A DNA stretch of 38,882 nt from Polaromonas sp. (lineage in GTDB: Bacteria > Pseudomonadota > Gammaproteobacteria > Burkholderiales > Burkholderiaceae_C). The notes under the pieces are model-generated. The model saw only the letters and a list, made by a program, of their open reading frames with translations. It had not been told where the DNA came from and did not search any database. The DNA is taken from contig JANXTM010000014.1 of the NCBI GenBank assembly GCA_025352405.1, positions 1 through 38,882 of the forward strand, read 5' to 3'. Position 1 is the first letter of the stretch. Each line of letters opens with the position of its first letter. Positions 26,748 through 34,405 of the stretch are shown one piece after another. Made by a program: the position numbers and the translations under genes.

Positions 26748-28234
26748 GGTTTAAAAATCAGCCGCAAGGTTTTGAGCAGTGAGGCCAGGTAGCCCGTACG
26801 CGCCGGCGACACCTGCAGCGTTGGCATAGCGGGCACGACAGACGCGGCGGGCGGGTGAACAAATGCAGGCTCGCCGCCGCTGCGCACCGGCACTGGCTCG
26901 CGCAAGGGGTCTCTGCCTTCGCGGTTCCGGCGTGCAGCGCTGGTACCTGCCAGGTTGACAAAAAAGGTCTGTTTGGCAATGCCGGTCCAAAATTTCCAGT
27001 CTGCGTTGTCCGGCGAGGTGTCGTCAAACTGGCAATCCATGTCGCATAACTGCCTGCTGAACATCACCGCGTGGACTGGCACCGCAGTGGCTTCAAGCGC
27101 AAGCACCTCATCAAACGGAAACGCACACACCTCACCCGTCGGCCAGCCGGCTTCCTGGGCTATACGCACCCCGGTAAACACGGCACGCGTATGCGGCTGC
27201 TTCATCAGCACGCCGGCCAGCCTGGCGACATGCTCCGGCATCAGCCAATCGTCTTCGTCCAGAAAAAGCAAAAATTCGCCACGCGCCTGCGTCATCAGTT
27301 GGTTCGCCGCACGGCCAGCACTTCCCGACCCATCGCACAACAGACCGCGCAGGGCAAACGGCCCGCATTTCGCCGGCAAGCAAACCGCGCCAGAGTGGGC
27401 CACGATCACTTCGATGTTCGGGTAGGCCTGCAGCGCAATCGAGTCAAGTGCATCCGGTAAAAACCGGCCATCCACGCTTCTGACCAGCACCGAGACAAGG
27501 GGAGGGTGGTCTTGCGGCGCAGCCATGTCTGCCAGTCCGCCGGGCGATGTCATCGCCAGCATGCCAGTGTGCCAGGCTTGGTCCAGCGCTTTGGCTGTCA
27601 GTACCCAGTAGGCCTCGGCGGCCAGCACCTGGTGCGACAAGGTGTAACTGCGGTAGCGGTTCAACGCCTGAATATGCCCCACGTAGTCTTGCTGCTGCAA
27701 CTGCGATGCGAAGCAGCGCATGGCCGCTTCTTTGGTGTCCATCAAGGGCGTCAGGTCAAGCAGCAGGTTTGGCCGTAGCGGCGCGCCGACTTCATAAAAA
27801 GCCAGCCGCACAACCGGTGCAGAGCGCCGCACAGCCTCCACAGCCAGTATGTGCGCTTGCCGGTGGTCCGGGTGAATCTCCCACGGCGAAGGTGCATACA
27901 CCAGGTCGCTGCCCGTGGCTGCTATTTTGTCCACCAAGCGCGTGACCAGCGCTTCAGAGTAACGCAGGCCACGGTCAGGAAAAGCCCAGAATTCGGGCAA
28001 GCCATAGCCCAGCACCGCGGCTGCTGCATTGCTTTCAAGCTGGCGCACGGCGGCGTCGCCATACAGTGCACCATCTGTCAGCACCAGCACACACACCGGC
28101 TGGCCGTGCCTCACATGGCTGGCGATGGCACCGCCACAGCCAAACACTTCGTCGTCGGGGTGCGGTGCGATGACCAGCGCCGCGCGCGCTGGCAGCACGG
28201 TGCAGGCACTGTAGGGAATAAGATCTGATTCCAA
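26744..28234 (-). CDS. PIG-L family deacetylase fused to a GT2 glycosyltransferase
   Basis: 496-residue fusion. Residues about 1-225 form a zinc-dependent PIG-L/LmbE deacetylase, with AHPDDE (zinc ligands His25 and Asp28) and HPDH (His124), the type that removes acetyl from N-acetyl-sugars. Residues about 243-440 form a GT2-like domain with SVLVRSVDGRFLPDALDSI and LDEDDWL (metal Asp at 326-329). The last 60 residues are Pro/Ala-rich and end in a Leu/Lys-rich amphipathic stretch. The only possible start is the TTG at 28234, since a stop lies 21 bp upstream. First gene of the minus-strand operon. A coupled deacetylate-and-transfer role is inference. Confidence 0.83.
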   Translation of the reverse strand: MESDLIPYSACTVLPARAALVIAPHPDDEVFGCGGAIASHVRHGQPVCVLVLTDGALYGDAAVRQLESNAAAAVLGYGLPEFWAFPDRGLRYSEALVTRLVDKIAATGSDLVYAPSPWEIHPDHRQAHILAVEAVRRSAPVVRLAFYEVGAPLRPNLLLDLTPLMDTKEAAMRCFASQLQQQDYVGHIQALNRYRSYTLSHQVLAAEAYWVLTAKALDQAWHTGMLAMTSPGGLADMAAPQDHPPLVSVLVRSVDGRFLPDALDSIALQAYPNIEVIVAHSGAVCLPAKCGPFALRGLLCDGSGSAGRAANQLMTQARGEFLLFLDEDDWLMPEHVARLAGVLMKQPHTRAVFTGVRIAQEAGWPTGEVCAFPFDEVLALEATAVPVHAVMFSRQLCDMDCQFDDTSPDNADWKFWTGIAKQTFFVNLAGTSAARRNREGRDPLREPVPVRSGGEPAFVHPPAASVVPAMPTLQVSPARTGYLASLLKTLRLIFKP

Positions 28235-28551
28235 TAGGGGGTGCGAGGTGGGTTATAAACGGCCAGATTGGCCTGTTGGGCTAGCGGGACTCTATGATAA
28301 CGTCTGATTTTCAGACCCATACCCGGTGCAAGCCGGCTTCAGCTGGACGCAGCTCTTACAATCGTAGGTGCGCCCCTGGCTGTATACAAGCTCCTGCAGC
28401 ACCTGTTGATTGAGTTCAACCTCACGCCATTTCACTTCACGTTCTTACCGATGACACCCTATTTAGAAGCGCACAGTTTGGCCGACAGCGTTGCCACCCA
28501 AAGCGCTGACGTCGCGACCAGCCCCTTTTCGTTGGCGTTAAAGGTCTAGCC
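28235..28551. promoter_or_regulatory. Divergent promoter region of the glycosyltransferase operon and wzt
   Basis: 317-bp gap. Inverted repeats are GGCCA-GAT-TGGCC (28261-28273) and GTCTGA-TTT-TCAGAC (28302-28316), both near the leftward operon and suitable as operators or leader hairpins. A 32-codon frame (28451-28549) ends 2 bp before the wzt start but has no ribosome-binding site. I could not identify a convincing -35/-10 pair. Confidence 0.45.
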
Positions 28552-29958
28552 ATGGATGCACCACTCACCTCAGCCGTCACCGCAGCAGCGGACACCAGCG
28601 ACGTGACCATTGAGCTTCAGGGGATTGGCAAAGCCTACCCGCGGCAAGTCAGCCCCTTTGCCGCGATGTGGCGCGTCATGCGCGACAAGCCCGCAACCGA
28701 CGAGAACCAGTTCTGGGCGTTGCGGCCAACCTCGTTTTCGGTCCGGCGCGGCGAAGTGCTGGGCCTGGTAGGTCACAACGGTGCCGGTAAATCGACCCTG
28801 TTGCAGATCATCAGTGGCACCTTGCGGCCCACGGTAGGCACCTTGCGCGTTCACGGGCGCATCACTGCGCTGCTGGAGCTTGGCGCAGGTTTCAATCCAG
28901 AGTTCACCGGCCGCGAAAACATCATGCTCAACGGGCCGCTGTCCGGCCTGTCTTACAGCGCGCTGAAAGAGCGGGTCGAGGGCATCATTGATTTTTCAGG
29001 TATCCGGGAGTTCATAGACCAACCCGTCAAAACCTATTCCAGCGGCATGTTTGTACGCCTGGCGTTTTCTCTTGCCACCAGCGTCGACCCCGACATATTG
29101 ATTGTTGACGAAGCGCTGTCTGTCGGCGACGCCGAGTTTTCACGCAAGTCGTTTGACCGCATTCTGGCCATGCGCCAGCGCGGCACCACCATTCTTTTTT
29201 GTTCCCATTCTTCGTACCACATCGAGTCCATGTGCACCCGCGCATTGTGGCTTGACCACGGCGTCCCGCGACTGTTCGGCAGCCCTGCAGAAGTCGTCAC
29301 CGCCTACCAGGAGCATCTGGACCGCGCCGCCGCGGCCAACAACCCCGTGGCCATCGGCCCGGCAGCAGCCAGCGCAGCAGTCGCGGCCGGTGTTGCATCC
29401 GATGTGCTGGCAGCTGCGGCTGACGGCGCCAAAACGCAGGCGGCTTTAGAAGCACCGGCAAGCGTGCCCAAAGGTTATTCCCAGCTGCGCCGGCTGGAGG
29501 CCAGCTGTGATGGCGAGTCGGGTAAGGCGCTGGTTGCCCAAAGCGCCCAAAGCACCCTTGAAATCACACTGGAGTTTGACTCCGACCCTGACATGCACGC
29601 CCCGGGCGCTGCCGTCACCATCAACTCCATGGAAGGCAAAATCCTCGCCAGCTCCGGCACATGGATTGACGCGTACAACATCGAGCGCGACCCCTGGGGT
29701 CGCGGCACGGCGATCATCCGCTTTCCAAAACTGCCCCTGCTCAAAGGCAAATATTACCTGTCGGGTTACCTGTACTGCGAACGCGGCCTGCATGCCTACG
29801 CTGCGGTGGAACAGTTCGCCAACCTCGAAGTACAGCAAGACCATCTCGAGCAGGGCATTGTGTCGCTGCCGCACAGCTGGCATTCAGGCGTCAAGGCCGC
29901 CCCCTTGACGTCAGCACCTGCAAAAGAGCATGTCACCACAAGCCATAACGCCGCTTGA
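28552..29958 (+). CDS. wzt: O-antigen/polysaccharide ABC exporter ATP-binding protein (Wzt type)
   Basis: ATPase subunit of an ABC exporter for undecaprenyl-linked polysaccharide, 468 residues. The nucleotide-binding domain (about residues 20-255) has Walker A GHNGAGKST, signature YSSGM (in place of LSGGQ, normal for this subfamily), Walker B ILIVDEAL and the switch region FCSHSS. An Ala-rich linker (about 265-305) leads to a C-terminal beta-sandwich (about 310-440), the Wzt-like carbohydrate-binding domain that recognises the glycan end cap. Its permease partner is not adjacent: Wzm lies at 31081-31896 on the other strand. The GNAT gene overlaps its 3' end by 29 bp. Confidence 0.92.
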   Translation: MDAPLTSAVTAAADTSDVTIELQGIGKAYPRQVSPFAAMWRVMRDKPATDENQFWALRPTSFSVRRGEVLGLVGHNGAGKSTLLQIISGTLRPTVGTLRVHGRITALLELGAGFNPEFTGRENIMLNGPLSGLSYSALKERVEGIIDFSGIREFIDQPVKTYSSGMFVRLAFSLATSVDPDILIVDEALSVGDAEFSRKSFDRILAMRQRGTTILFCSHSSYHIESMCTRALWLDHGVPRLFGSPAEVVTAYQEHLDRAAAANNPVAIGPAAASAAVAAGVASDVLAAAADGAKTQAALEAPASVPKGYSQLRRLEASCDGESGKALVAQSAQSTLEITLEFDSDPDMHAPGAAVTINSMEGKILASSGTWIDAYNIERDPWGRGTAIIRFPKLPLLKGKYYLSGYLYCERGLHAYAAVEQFANLEVQQDHLEQGIVSLPHSWHSGVKAAPLTSAPAKEHVTTSHNAA

Positions 29959-30973
29959 CCCTGCGCCAAACGCCGGGCTGACTGAAAGCCCCGCCCAGGC
30001 CGTACCCAGCGCAACTTGGACAGTCCGGCGCGCGCAACCAACGGATTTCCCGGCCTTGCTGGCGCTGTTCACGCGGGCCTTTGACAGCGCCATGCTGCCC
30101 GACCGCTGGCATTGGAAGTACGCGCACGCGCCTTGCTGGGGCACTTTGGTCGAGCGTGACGGCCGCGTGGTCGGTTTTTTTGGCGGCATGCCCCGGCAGT
30201 TCACGCTGCACCACAAAACCTTCCTTGGTGTCCAGATCGGCGACTGCATGGTTGACCCCGATCAGCGCGGCATCTTGACGCGCCGAGGCCCCATGTTCTT
30301 GTCCGCCGCGGCTTATTTCGAGCAGATGGACACCATCCATCCCGGCGCCCAGTTCGCCTTTGGCTACCCATCGCTGCGTGCCATAGGCGTCGGCCGCCGG
30401 CTGGGTCTGTACCGTGAGATCGACAAAATCAGCGTCATGGAGTGGCAACCCCTGCAGCCCCGGCGCAGCCTCACGACGCAAACCCGCTGCATCAGCAGCT
30501 GGCCACTGCGGCGCCAGCAGCGAGCCATCGCCGCGCTGTGGCAAGCCATGCGTGCCAGCTGGCCCGACCTGCTGTTGCCGGTGCGCGACTGGGCCTGGCT
30601 CAAGCACCGCTACCTTGACCACCCCGAATGCCACTACGACCTGCTGCTGGTGTCTTCACGCCTGAGCCGGCAGCCCCAGGCGATGGCCGTCGTGCGCAGC
30701 CACGCCGATCACCTCGAGTTGCTGGACTATGTCGGTCCGGCCGGTGGTATTGCACCGGCCATGAGAGCCGTTCGCATGCGCGCTGCCGACGTTGGCAAGC
30801 CACTGGTGCGCGGCTGGTTCAGCCAGCAGCTGACCCATATTTTCAACGTCGGCCAGCCGCATGTGTACGACTCCGGCATTGCCGTGCCCACCAACTTATG
30901 GGGCCGGGCAGAGCCAGCCAGCGCATTGGCCAGCCCCTTGTGGCTGATGGCAGGCGACAGCGACTTCCGCTAG
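29930..30973 (+). CDS. GNAT-like acyltransferase of the polysaccharide locus
   Basis: 347-residue protein with an N-terminal GNAT-like fold: VRRAQPTDFPALLALFTRAF, then VVGFFGGMPRQF and GDCMVDPDQRGILTRRG, which resembles the acetyl-CoA-binding turn. A second half (about residues 180-330) resembles a repeated GNAT-like or FemX-like lobe. It may modify a sugar or the polysaccharide terminus; the substrate is unknown. The ATG at 29930 lies inside wzt (29-bp overlap), so translation is probably coupled. It ends just before repeat copy 4. Confidence 0.7.
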   Translation: MSPQAITPLDPAPNAGLTESPAQAVPSATWTVRRAQPTDFPALLALFTRAFDSAMLPDRWHWKYAHAPCWGTLVERDGRVVGFFGGMPRQFTLHHKTFLGVQIGDCMVDPDQRGILTRRGPMFLSAAAYFEQMDTIHPGAQFAFGYPSLRAIGVGRRLGLYREIDKISVMEWQPLQPRRSLTTQTRCISSWPLRRQQRAIAALWQAMRASWPDLLLPVRDWAWLKHRYLDHPECHYDLLLVSSRLSRQPQAMAVVRSHADHLELLDYVGPAGGIAPAMRAVRMRAADVGKPLVRGWFSQQLTHIFNVGQPHVYDSGIAVPTNLWGRAEPASALASPLWLMAGDSDFR

Positions 30974-30988
30974 TTTGCCGCCCAGTTT

Positions 30989-31036
30989 GCTATTAATTAA
31001 ATAGCTACACGCCCCCGTGTTTGCTGCGGCGGGGGC
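30989..31036. repeat. Intergenic AT-palindrome element, copy 4 (GNAT/wzm convergent junction)
   Basis: AT palindrome GCTATT (30989-30994) with AATAGC (31000-31005), followed by a strong GC hairpin, GCCCCC (31011-31016) with GGGGGC (31031-31036). This has the same two-part structure as copy 2. It lies between convergent genes and is likely a bidirectional terminator. Confidence 0.75.
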
Positions 31037-31080
31037 TAAAAACACCGTTATTTTCAGGGCGCGTTGCGGCCCCGGAGCTG

Positions 31081-31896
31081 TTAGAGCTGGTCGGCAAAAC
31101 CGCGTTTGAGCCGCACAAACAGCCAGTAGCTGCCCGCCGCCAGTACCCACCACACCAGCGCCTGCAAAGCCAGCGGCCCGGCGTCAGGCCACTGGCCCAG
31201 CAGCAGGCACTGGCGCAGCGCCTCGATCGGCAGCGACAGCGGGTTCAGGTAAAGCCACCCCTGCACTTCCTTTGGCAACGCTGATGCCGGGAAAAGCACC
31301 GGGGTTAAAAACAAAATCATGTTCAAAAGCGGCCCGACAATCTGCGCCAGATCTCGCAGGTAAACCCCAACGCAGGCCAGGCCCAGACCCAGGCACAGCA
31401 GCGTAGGAATCAGCGACAGCACCACCAAAGGCGCGGCCAGCACCGTGGCCCCGAAAATGCCAGGCACCAAAAAAGTGCCCAATATCAGTACCAACAGCCC
31501 CAGCAGGGCGTGAAACAGACCGCCCAAAATATTCACCCAAATCAGGCTCTCCAGCGGAAAAATCACCCGCTTCACCAGATTCGGCTGCTCGGTGATCAGC
31601 CGGGGCGCCCGGCTCACGACCTCAGAGAAAAAGTTGAACATCACCAGGCCGGCAAAAATATTCAGTGCAAACAGCGCTGGTGACTCCTCGGCGCCTGGCC
31701 ACCGGGCTTTGAAAATCACCCTGAACACCACGGTGTAGGTTGCCAGCAGCAGCAGCGGGTAGACCAGGCTCCAGCCAATTCCCAGCACCGAGCCCTTGTA
31801 ACGGCCCAGCACATCGCGCTTGGAAAGTTGCCAGATTAAAAACAGGTTTTTGACCGGCAACAGGGGATAAATGGATAAAAGTCTGGACACGTTCAT
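31081..31896 (-). CDS. wzm: Polysaccharide ABC exporter permease (Wzm type)
   Basis: Inner-membrane ABC-2 type permease, 271 residues from the ATG at 31896, preceded by TTGAGA. About six hydrophobic helices are visible. The N-terminal cytoplasmic motif WQLSKRDVLGRYKGSVLGIG is the coupling and gate-helix region typical of Wzm/TagG permeases, and LNPLSLPIEALRQ is near the C-terminus. It follows the Crp/Fnr gene by 10 bp on the same strand and is convergent with wzt and the GNAT gene. The frame extends further upstream into the crp gene, but those residues do not look like this family. Confidence 0.9.
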   Translation of the reverse strand: MNVSRLLSIYPLLPVKNLFLIWQLSKRDVLGRYKGSVLGIGWSLVYPLLLLATYTVVFRVIFKARWPGAEESPALFALNIFAGLVMFNFFSEVVSRAPRLITEQPNLVKRVIFPLESLIWVNILGGLFHALLGLLVLILGTFLVPGIFGATVLAAPLVVLSLIPTLLCLGLGLACVGVYLRDLAQIVGPLLNMILFLTPVLFPASALPKEVQGWLYLNPLSLPIEALRQCLLLGQWPDAGPLALQALVWWVLAAGSYWLFVRLKRGFADQL

Positions 31897-31906
31897 TCTC
31901 AAGGTT

Positions 31907-32614
31907 TCAGGGTTTTGCGGCGTCTTTGGTCGGGTCTTTTCGGCCCGATGCAACGTCATGGATAAACGCCGGGTCGTCAACGCGCAAGTCGTTGCCATCG
32001 CGTTCCAGCACGCCGCGCCCTTGCAACAACTGAAACACCCGTGTCACGGTTTCCCGACTGGCGTTGATCATAATCGCCAGCTCCTGGTGGGTGGGCGCAT
32101 TGCGTACAAATTGTTGTCCGTTGGTGGTGTGCAGCAGCAACTCCAGCTGCGCACAGACACGCTGCAGCGGATTGGCCAGCCCCAAAATACGCCGCTGCGC
32201 CGACATTTGCCGTAAGCGCACCGCCAGGTTCATACACAGCACCTCTGCCAGCTTGGGGTAGGCAAACAAAATCGGCTTGATCAGGTCTTTTGGAATAAAC
32301 ACCACCCTGGACCGGGAAACCGCCGTCACAAACTCCGGCTGGGCGCCCGAGTCGATCACCGCCACCTCTCCAAAGTAATCGCCGGGTTGAATAAAGTAAA
32401 TCCCGACCTCGCGACCGTCCGAAGTGAAGTCAACCCCCTGCAAGCGCCCTTCAAACAAAAAACACAATGCCTGCGCCTGGCTTTTTTTATTTAAAACAAT
32501 TTCCCGCTTGGCAAACGCCTGCTCGGTAGAATGCTGCGCCATGTGTTCCAGCGTGACCTGTGGCAGGCTCGAAAGCAGGGGGAGCCCGCGCAAAACGGCG
32601 GCGGAAGTGGGCAT
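31907..32614 (-). CDS. Crp/Fnr family transcriptional regulator
   Basis: 235 residues from the ATG at 32614; an ATG at 32662 would add 16. The N-terminal cyclic-nucleotide-binding-like barrel (about residues 15-115) has QPGDYFGEVAVIDSG, but the Arg-Ser pair that contacts cAMP phosphate in E. coli CRP is Pro93-Glu94 here. A dimerisation helix follows, then a winged helix-turn-helix (about 165-215) whose recognition helix SRETVTRVFQLL keeps the Arg, Glu and Arg that read TGTGA half-sites. There are no N-terminal Fnr cysteines. It is divergent from the FecR operon and co-directional with wzm 10 bp downstream, so it may control both. A matching Crp-type site lies at 38275. Confidence 0.9.
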   Translation of the reverse strand: MPTSAAVLRGLPLLSSLPQVTLEHMAQHSTEQAFAKREIVLNKKSQAQALCFLFEGRLQGVDFTSDGREVGIYFIQPGDYFGEVAVIDSGAQPEFVTAVSRSRVVFIPKDLIKPILFAYPKLAEVLCMNLAVRLRQMSAQRRILGLANPLQRVCAQLELLLHTTNGQQFVRNAPTHQELAIMINASRETVTRVFQLLQGRGVLERDGNDLRVDDPAFIHDVASGRKDPTKDAAKP

Positions 32615-32853
32615 GTAGAAGGTCTGAAAATAGCGTCTGGGGTGGTCGTCGGCCGGGAGCATGTGAGGGGTTCGACCCGCTGCCCGCTCAAGACCGTTGC
32701 TAAACTGTGGCGATTTTGCTACCGCGATTTTGCATCACTCAACATTCATATACGTGCCGTTACAGTGTAAAGCATGGTGTGTTTGTGATCTCACGCACTG
32801 ACCGCGATGGTTTTGTAGGCTAAATTCGCCAATCTTAAGAAAGTGCGGCAACC
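32615..32853. promoter_or_regulatory. Divergent region between the Crp/Fnr gene and the FecR gene
   Basis: 239 bp. A weak Crp-like sequence, TGTGT-N6-TCTCA, lies at 32778-32793 (one mismatch per half-site). Overlapping it is GTGATCTCAC. TAAATT at 32821 could be a -10 for the FecR operon. AAGAAAG at 32838-32844 is the probable ribosome-binding site for the GTG start. Regulation by the neighbouring regulator is possible but the site is poor. Confidence 0.35.
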
Positions 32854-34404
32854 GTGCATAAATTTCTAAATCCGTCAATCACCGCATGGCGAGCGCTCCT
32901 CGCTGCGGCGCTGCTCTGCGCTTTTCAGGTTGTGGTGGCCGCAGCGCCGCCAGTCGGTGAGGTCACCCTCACCATCGGCCGCGCCGTGATTATTTCCAGC
33001 CAGGGCGAATCGGCGCTGGCTGTCCGGGGTGGCAAGATTCAGCCCGGTGACCGGGTCGAAACCTCCGAAGGCGGTCATGTCCACATCCGCTTCATTGATG
33101 GCGCGCTGGTCAGCGTTCGCCCCACCAGCCGCCTCGTGATCGAAGACTACCAGTACGACCCTGCCAGACCCGCGCTGTCGACTGTGCGCTTCCGGCTGGA
33201 CCAGGGCGTTACCCGCGCGATTTCTGGCGAAGCCGCGCATGCCGCCAAAGAGCGCTTTCGCCTCAATACCCCGCTGGTGGCCATTGGCGTGCTCGGCACC
33301 GACTTTGTGGTTCGCACCCAGGTCGGTCAGACCCTGGCCGCCGTTAACCAGGGAAGCATTGTCCTGGCGCCTTTCGGTGACGGTTGCTCGCGCTCGGCAC
33401 TCGGGCCGTGCGCGTCTCCGGGCTCACGTTATTTGTCAGCCGACATGGGCCACGTATTTGCCGAATTCCGCAGCCAGTTTGCCCAGCTTGACATCAAACC
33501 CCTGCCGCAGCTGCAGGCCGGCGCCCCGCAACCAACACTGCTGGCAAGCGCCCGCACAGACATCGAGCCCTCCGTTGCGGTGCCGCGCGAGGGCGTCAAA
33601 CAAGACGCTGCCGCCACCGCTGTCACTGCGGCGCTGGTCCAGGGCGCTTTGCGAAAAGCCATCAGCGACGATTTGTCGGTGTCGCTCCCTGTCACCCAGC
33701 CCATCGTGGTTACACCCCCCGTCGTGATTGCGCCACCGGTGGTGGTTGCCCCTGTCGTTGTTGCGCCACCGGTGGTGGTTGCCCCTGTCGCGCCACCGGC
33801 GGTGGTTGCTCCCATCGTTGTTGCACCACCGGTCGTGGCCCCGCCCGCAGTGGTTGTGGTGCCTGTGGTGGTGACACCGCCTAAAGTCGAGGTCCCGAGT
33901 GGCCCGGCCCAACTGGCCTGGGGTCGCTGGGGGCCTGCCGGTGGCAATGCCAATGACTTTTCGGTATCGCTGGCCGCTGCCCGCACCGAGGCGCGCCAGG
34001 TGACGGTCGGCAACGACAACTATATTTTGTACCGCATCGAGCCCGCCACCGGTGCCAACATTCCCAACCCCGCTGGCCCTGCGTTCAGTTTCTCGCTGCA
34101 GCAGGCCTATGCACAACTGGCAACACCATCCCTTGTAACGCCGGTCAATGTCACGGGCGGCGCGCTGTCCATTGACTTTGCGGCGCGTCAGTTTGTCACT
34201 TCATTGAATGTCAACTCCGTGCCCACCGGCGCGGTCCAACTCGCTGGCTCTGGCTACATTCGCAGCGACGGCATTTTTGTCGGCACCACCGCCGGGCAAC
34301 GAATAGCCGGTGCCATGGCGGTTGACACAAAGTCAGCAGGCTACTTTTTTGAAAAGTTCATCAGCGGCGGCCTGCTGTCCGGCATCACTTTGTGGGGCCG
34401 TTGA
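32854..34404 (+). CDS. Secreted FecR-domain protein with Pro/Val repeats and a beta-rich C-terminal domain
   Basis: 516 residues from a GTG start. The signal peptide (about 1-30, ending VVAAAPPVG) indicates export. Residues about 50-160 form a FecR domain, with GDRVETSEGGHVHIRFIDGA, the VRPTSRLVIEDY strand and the ATP-free sensor-like core LNTPLVAIGVLGTDFVV. Unlike classical FecR it has no N-terminal cytoplasmic anti-sigma part. Residues about 282-347 are a low-complexity run of PPVVVAP-type repeats, probably a cell-wall-spanning linker. The C-terminal 160 residues are beta-rich, with alternating Gly and aromatics ending GGLLSGITLWGR, suggesting a small barrel or sandwich. It stands 1 bp before the cyclase gene in an operon. 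Confidence 0.82.
   Translation: MHKFLNPSITAWRALLAAALLCAFQVVVAAAPPVGEVTLTIGRAVIISSQGESALAVRGGKIQPGDRVETSEGGHVHIRFIDGALVSVRPTSRLVIEDYQYDPARPALSTVRFRLDQGVTRAISGEAAHAAKERFRLNTPLVAIGVLGTDFVVRTQVGQTLAAVNQGSIVLAPFGDGCSRSALGPCASPGSRYLSADMGHVFAEFRSQFAQLDIKPLPQLQAGAPQPTLLASARTDIEPSVAVPREGVKQDAAATAVTAALVQGALRKAISDDLSVSLPVTQPIVVTPPVVIAPPVVVAPVVVAPPVVVAPVAPPAVVAPIVVAPPVVAPPAVVVVPVVVTPPKVEVPSGPAQLAWGRWGPAGGNANDFSVSLAAARTEARQVTVGNDNYILYRIEPATGANIPNPAGPAFSFSLQQAYAQLATPSLVTPVNVTGGALSIDFAARQFVTSLNVNSVPTGAVQLAGSGYIRSDGIFVGTTAGQRIAGAMAVDTKSAGYFFEKFISGGLLSGITLWGR
33699..33896 (+). repeat. In-frame Pro/Val tandem repeat inside the FecR gene
   Basis: Imperfect units of 27-33 bp, each beginning GCGCCACCGGTGGTGGTTGC or a close variant, occur in tandem and encode APPVVVAPV-type sequence. 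All unit lengths are multiples of three, so length changes keep the frame. The region may vary in copy number between strains. Confidence 0.8.
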
Positions 34405-34405
34405 A

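Noticed and set aside
28451..28549. 32-residue protein upstream of wzt
   Set aside because: No ribosome-binding site and no recognisable features; reported only as part of the regulatory region.
31897..31998. N-terminal extension of Wzm into the crp gene
   Set aside because: The sequence matches the crp 3' end in another frame, and the ATG at 31896 has a suitable ribosome-binding site and a family-like start.
32778..32793. Second Crp site in front of the FecR operon
   Set aside because: Two half-site mismatches (TGTGT-N6-TCTCA) and poor spacing to a -10 box; kept only as a weak possibility.
33429..34019. Thr/Gly repeat frame opposite the FecR gene
   Set aside because: It is the complement of the Pro/Val repeat; repeats read in any frame stay open. 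The FecR domain supports the plus strand.
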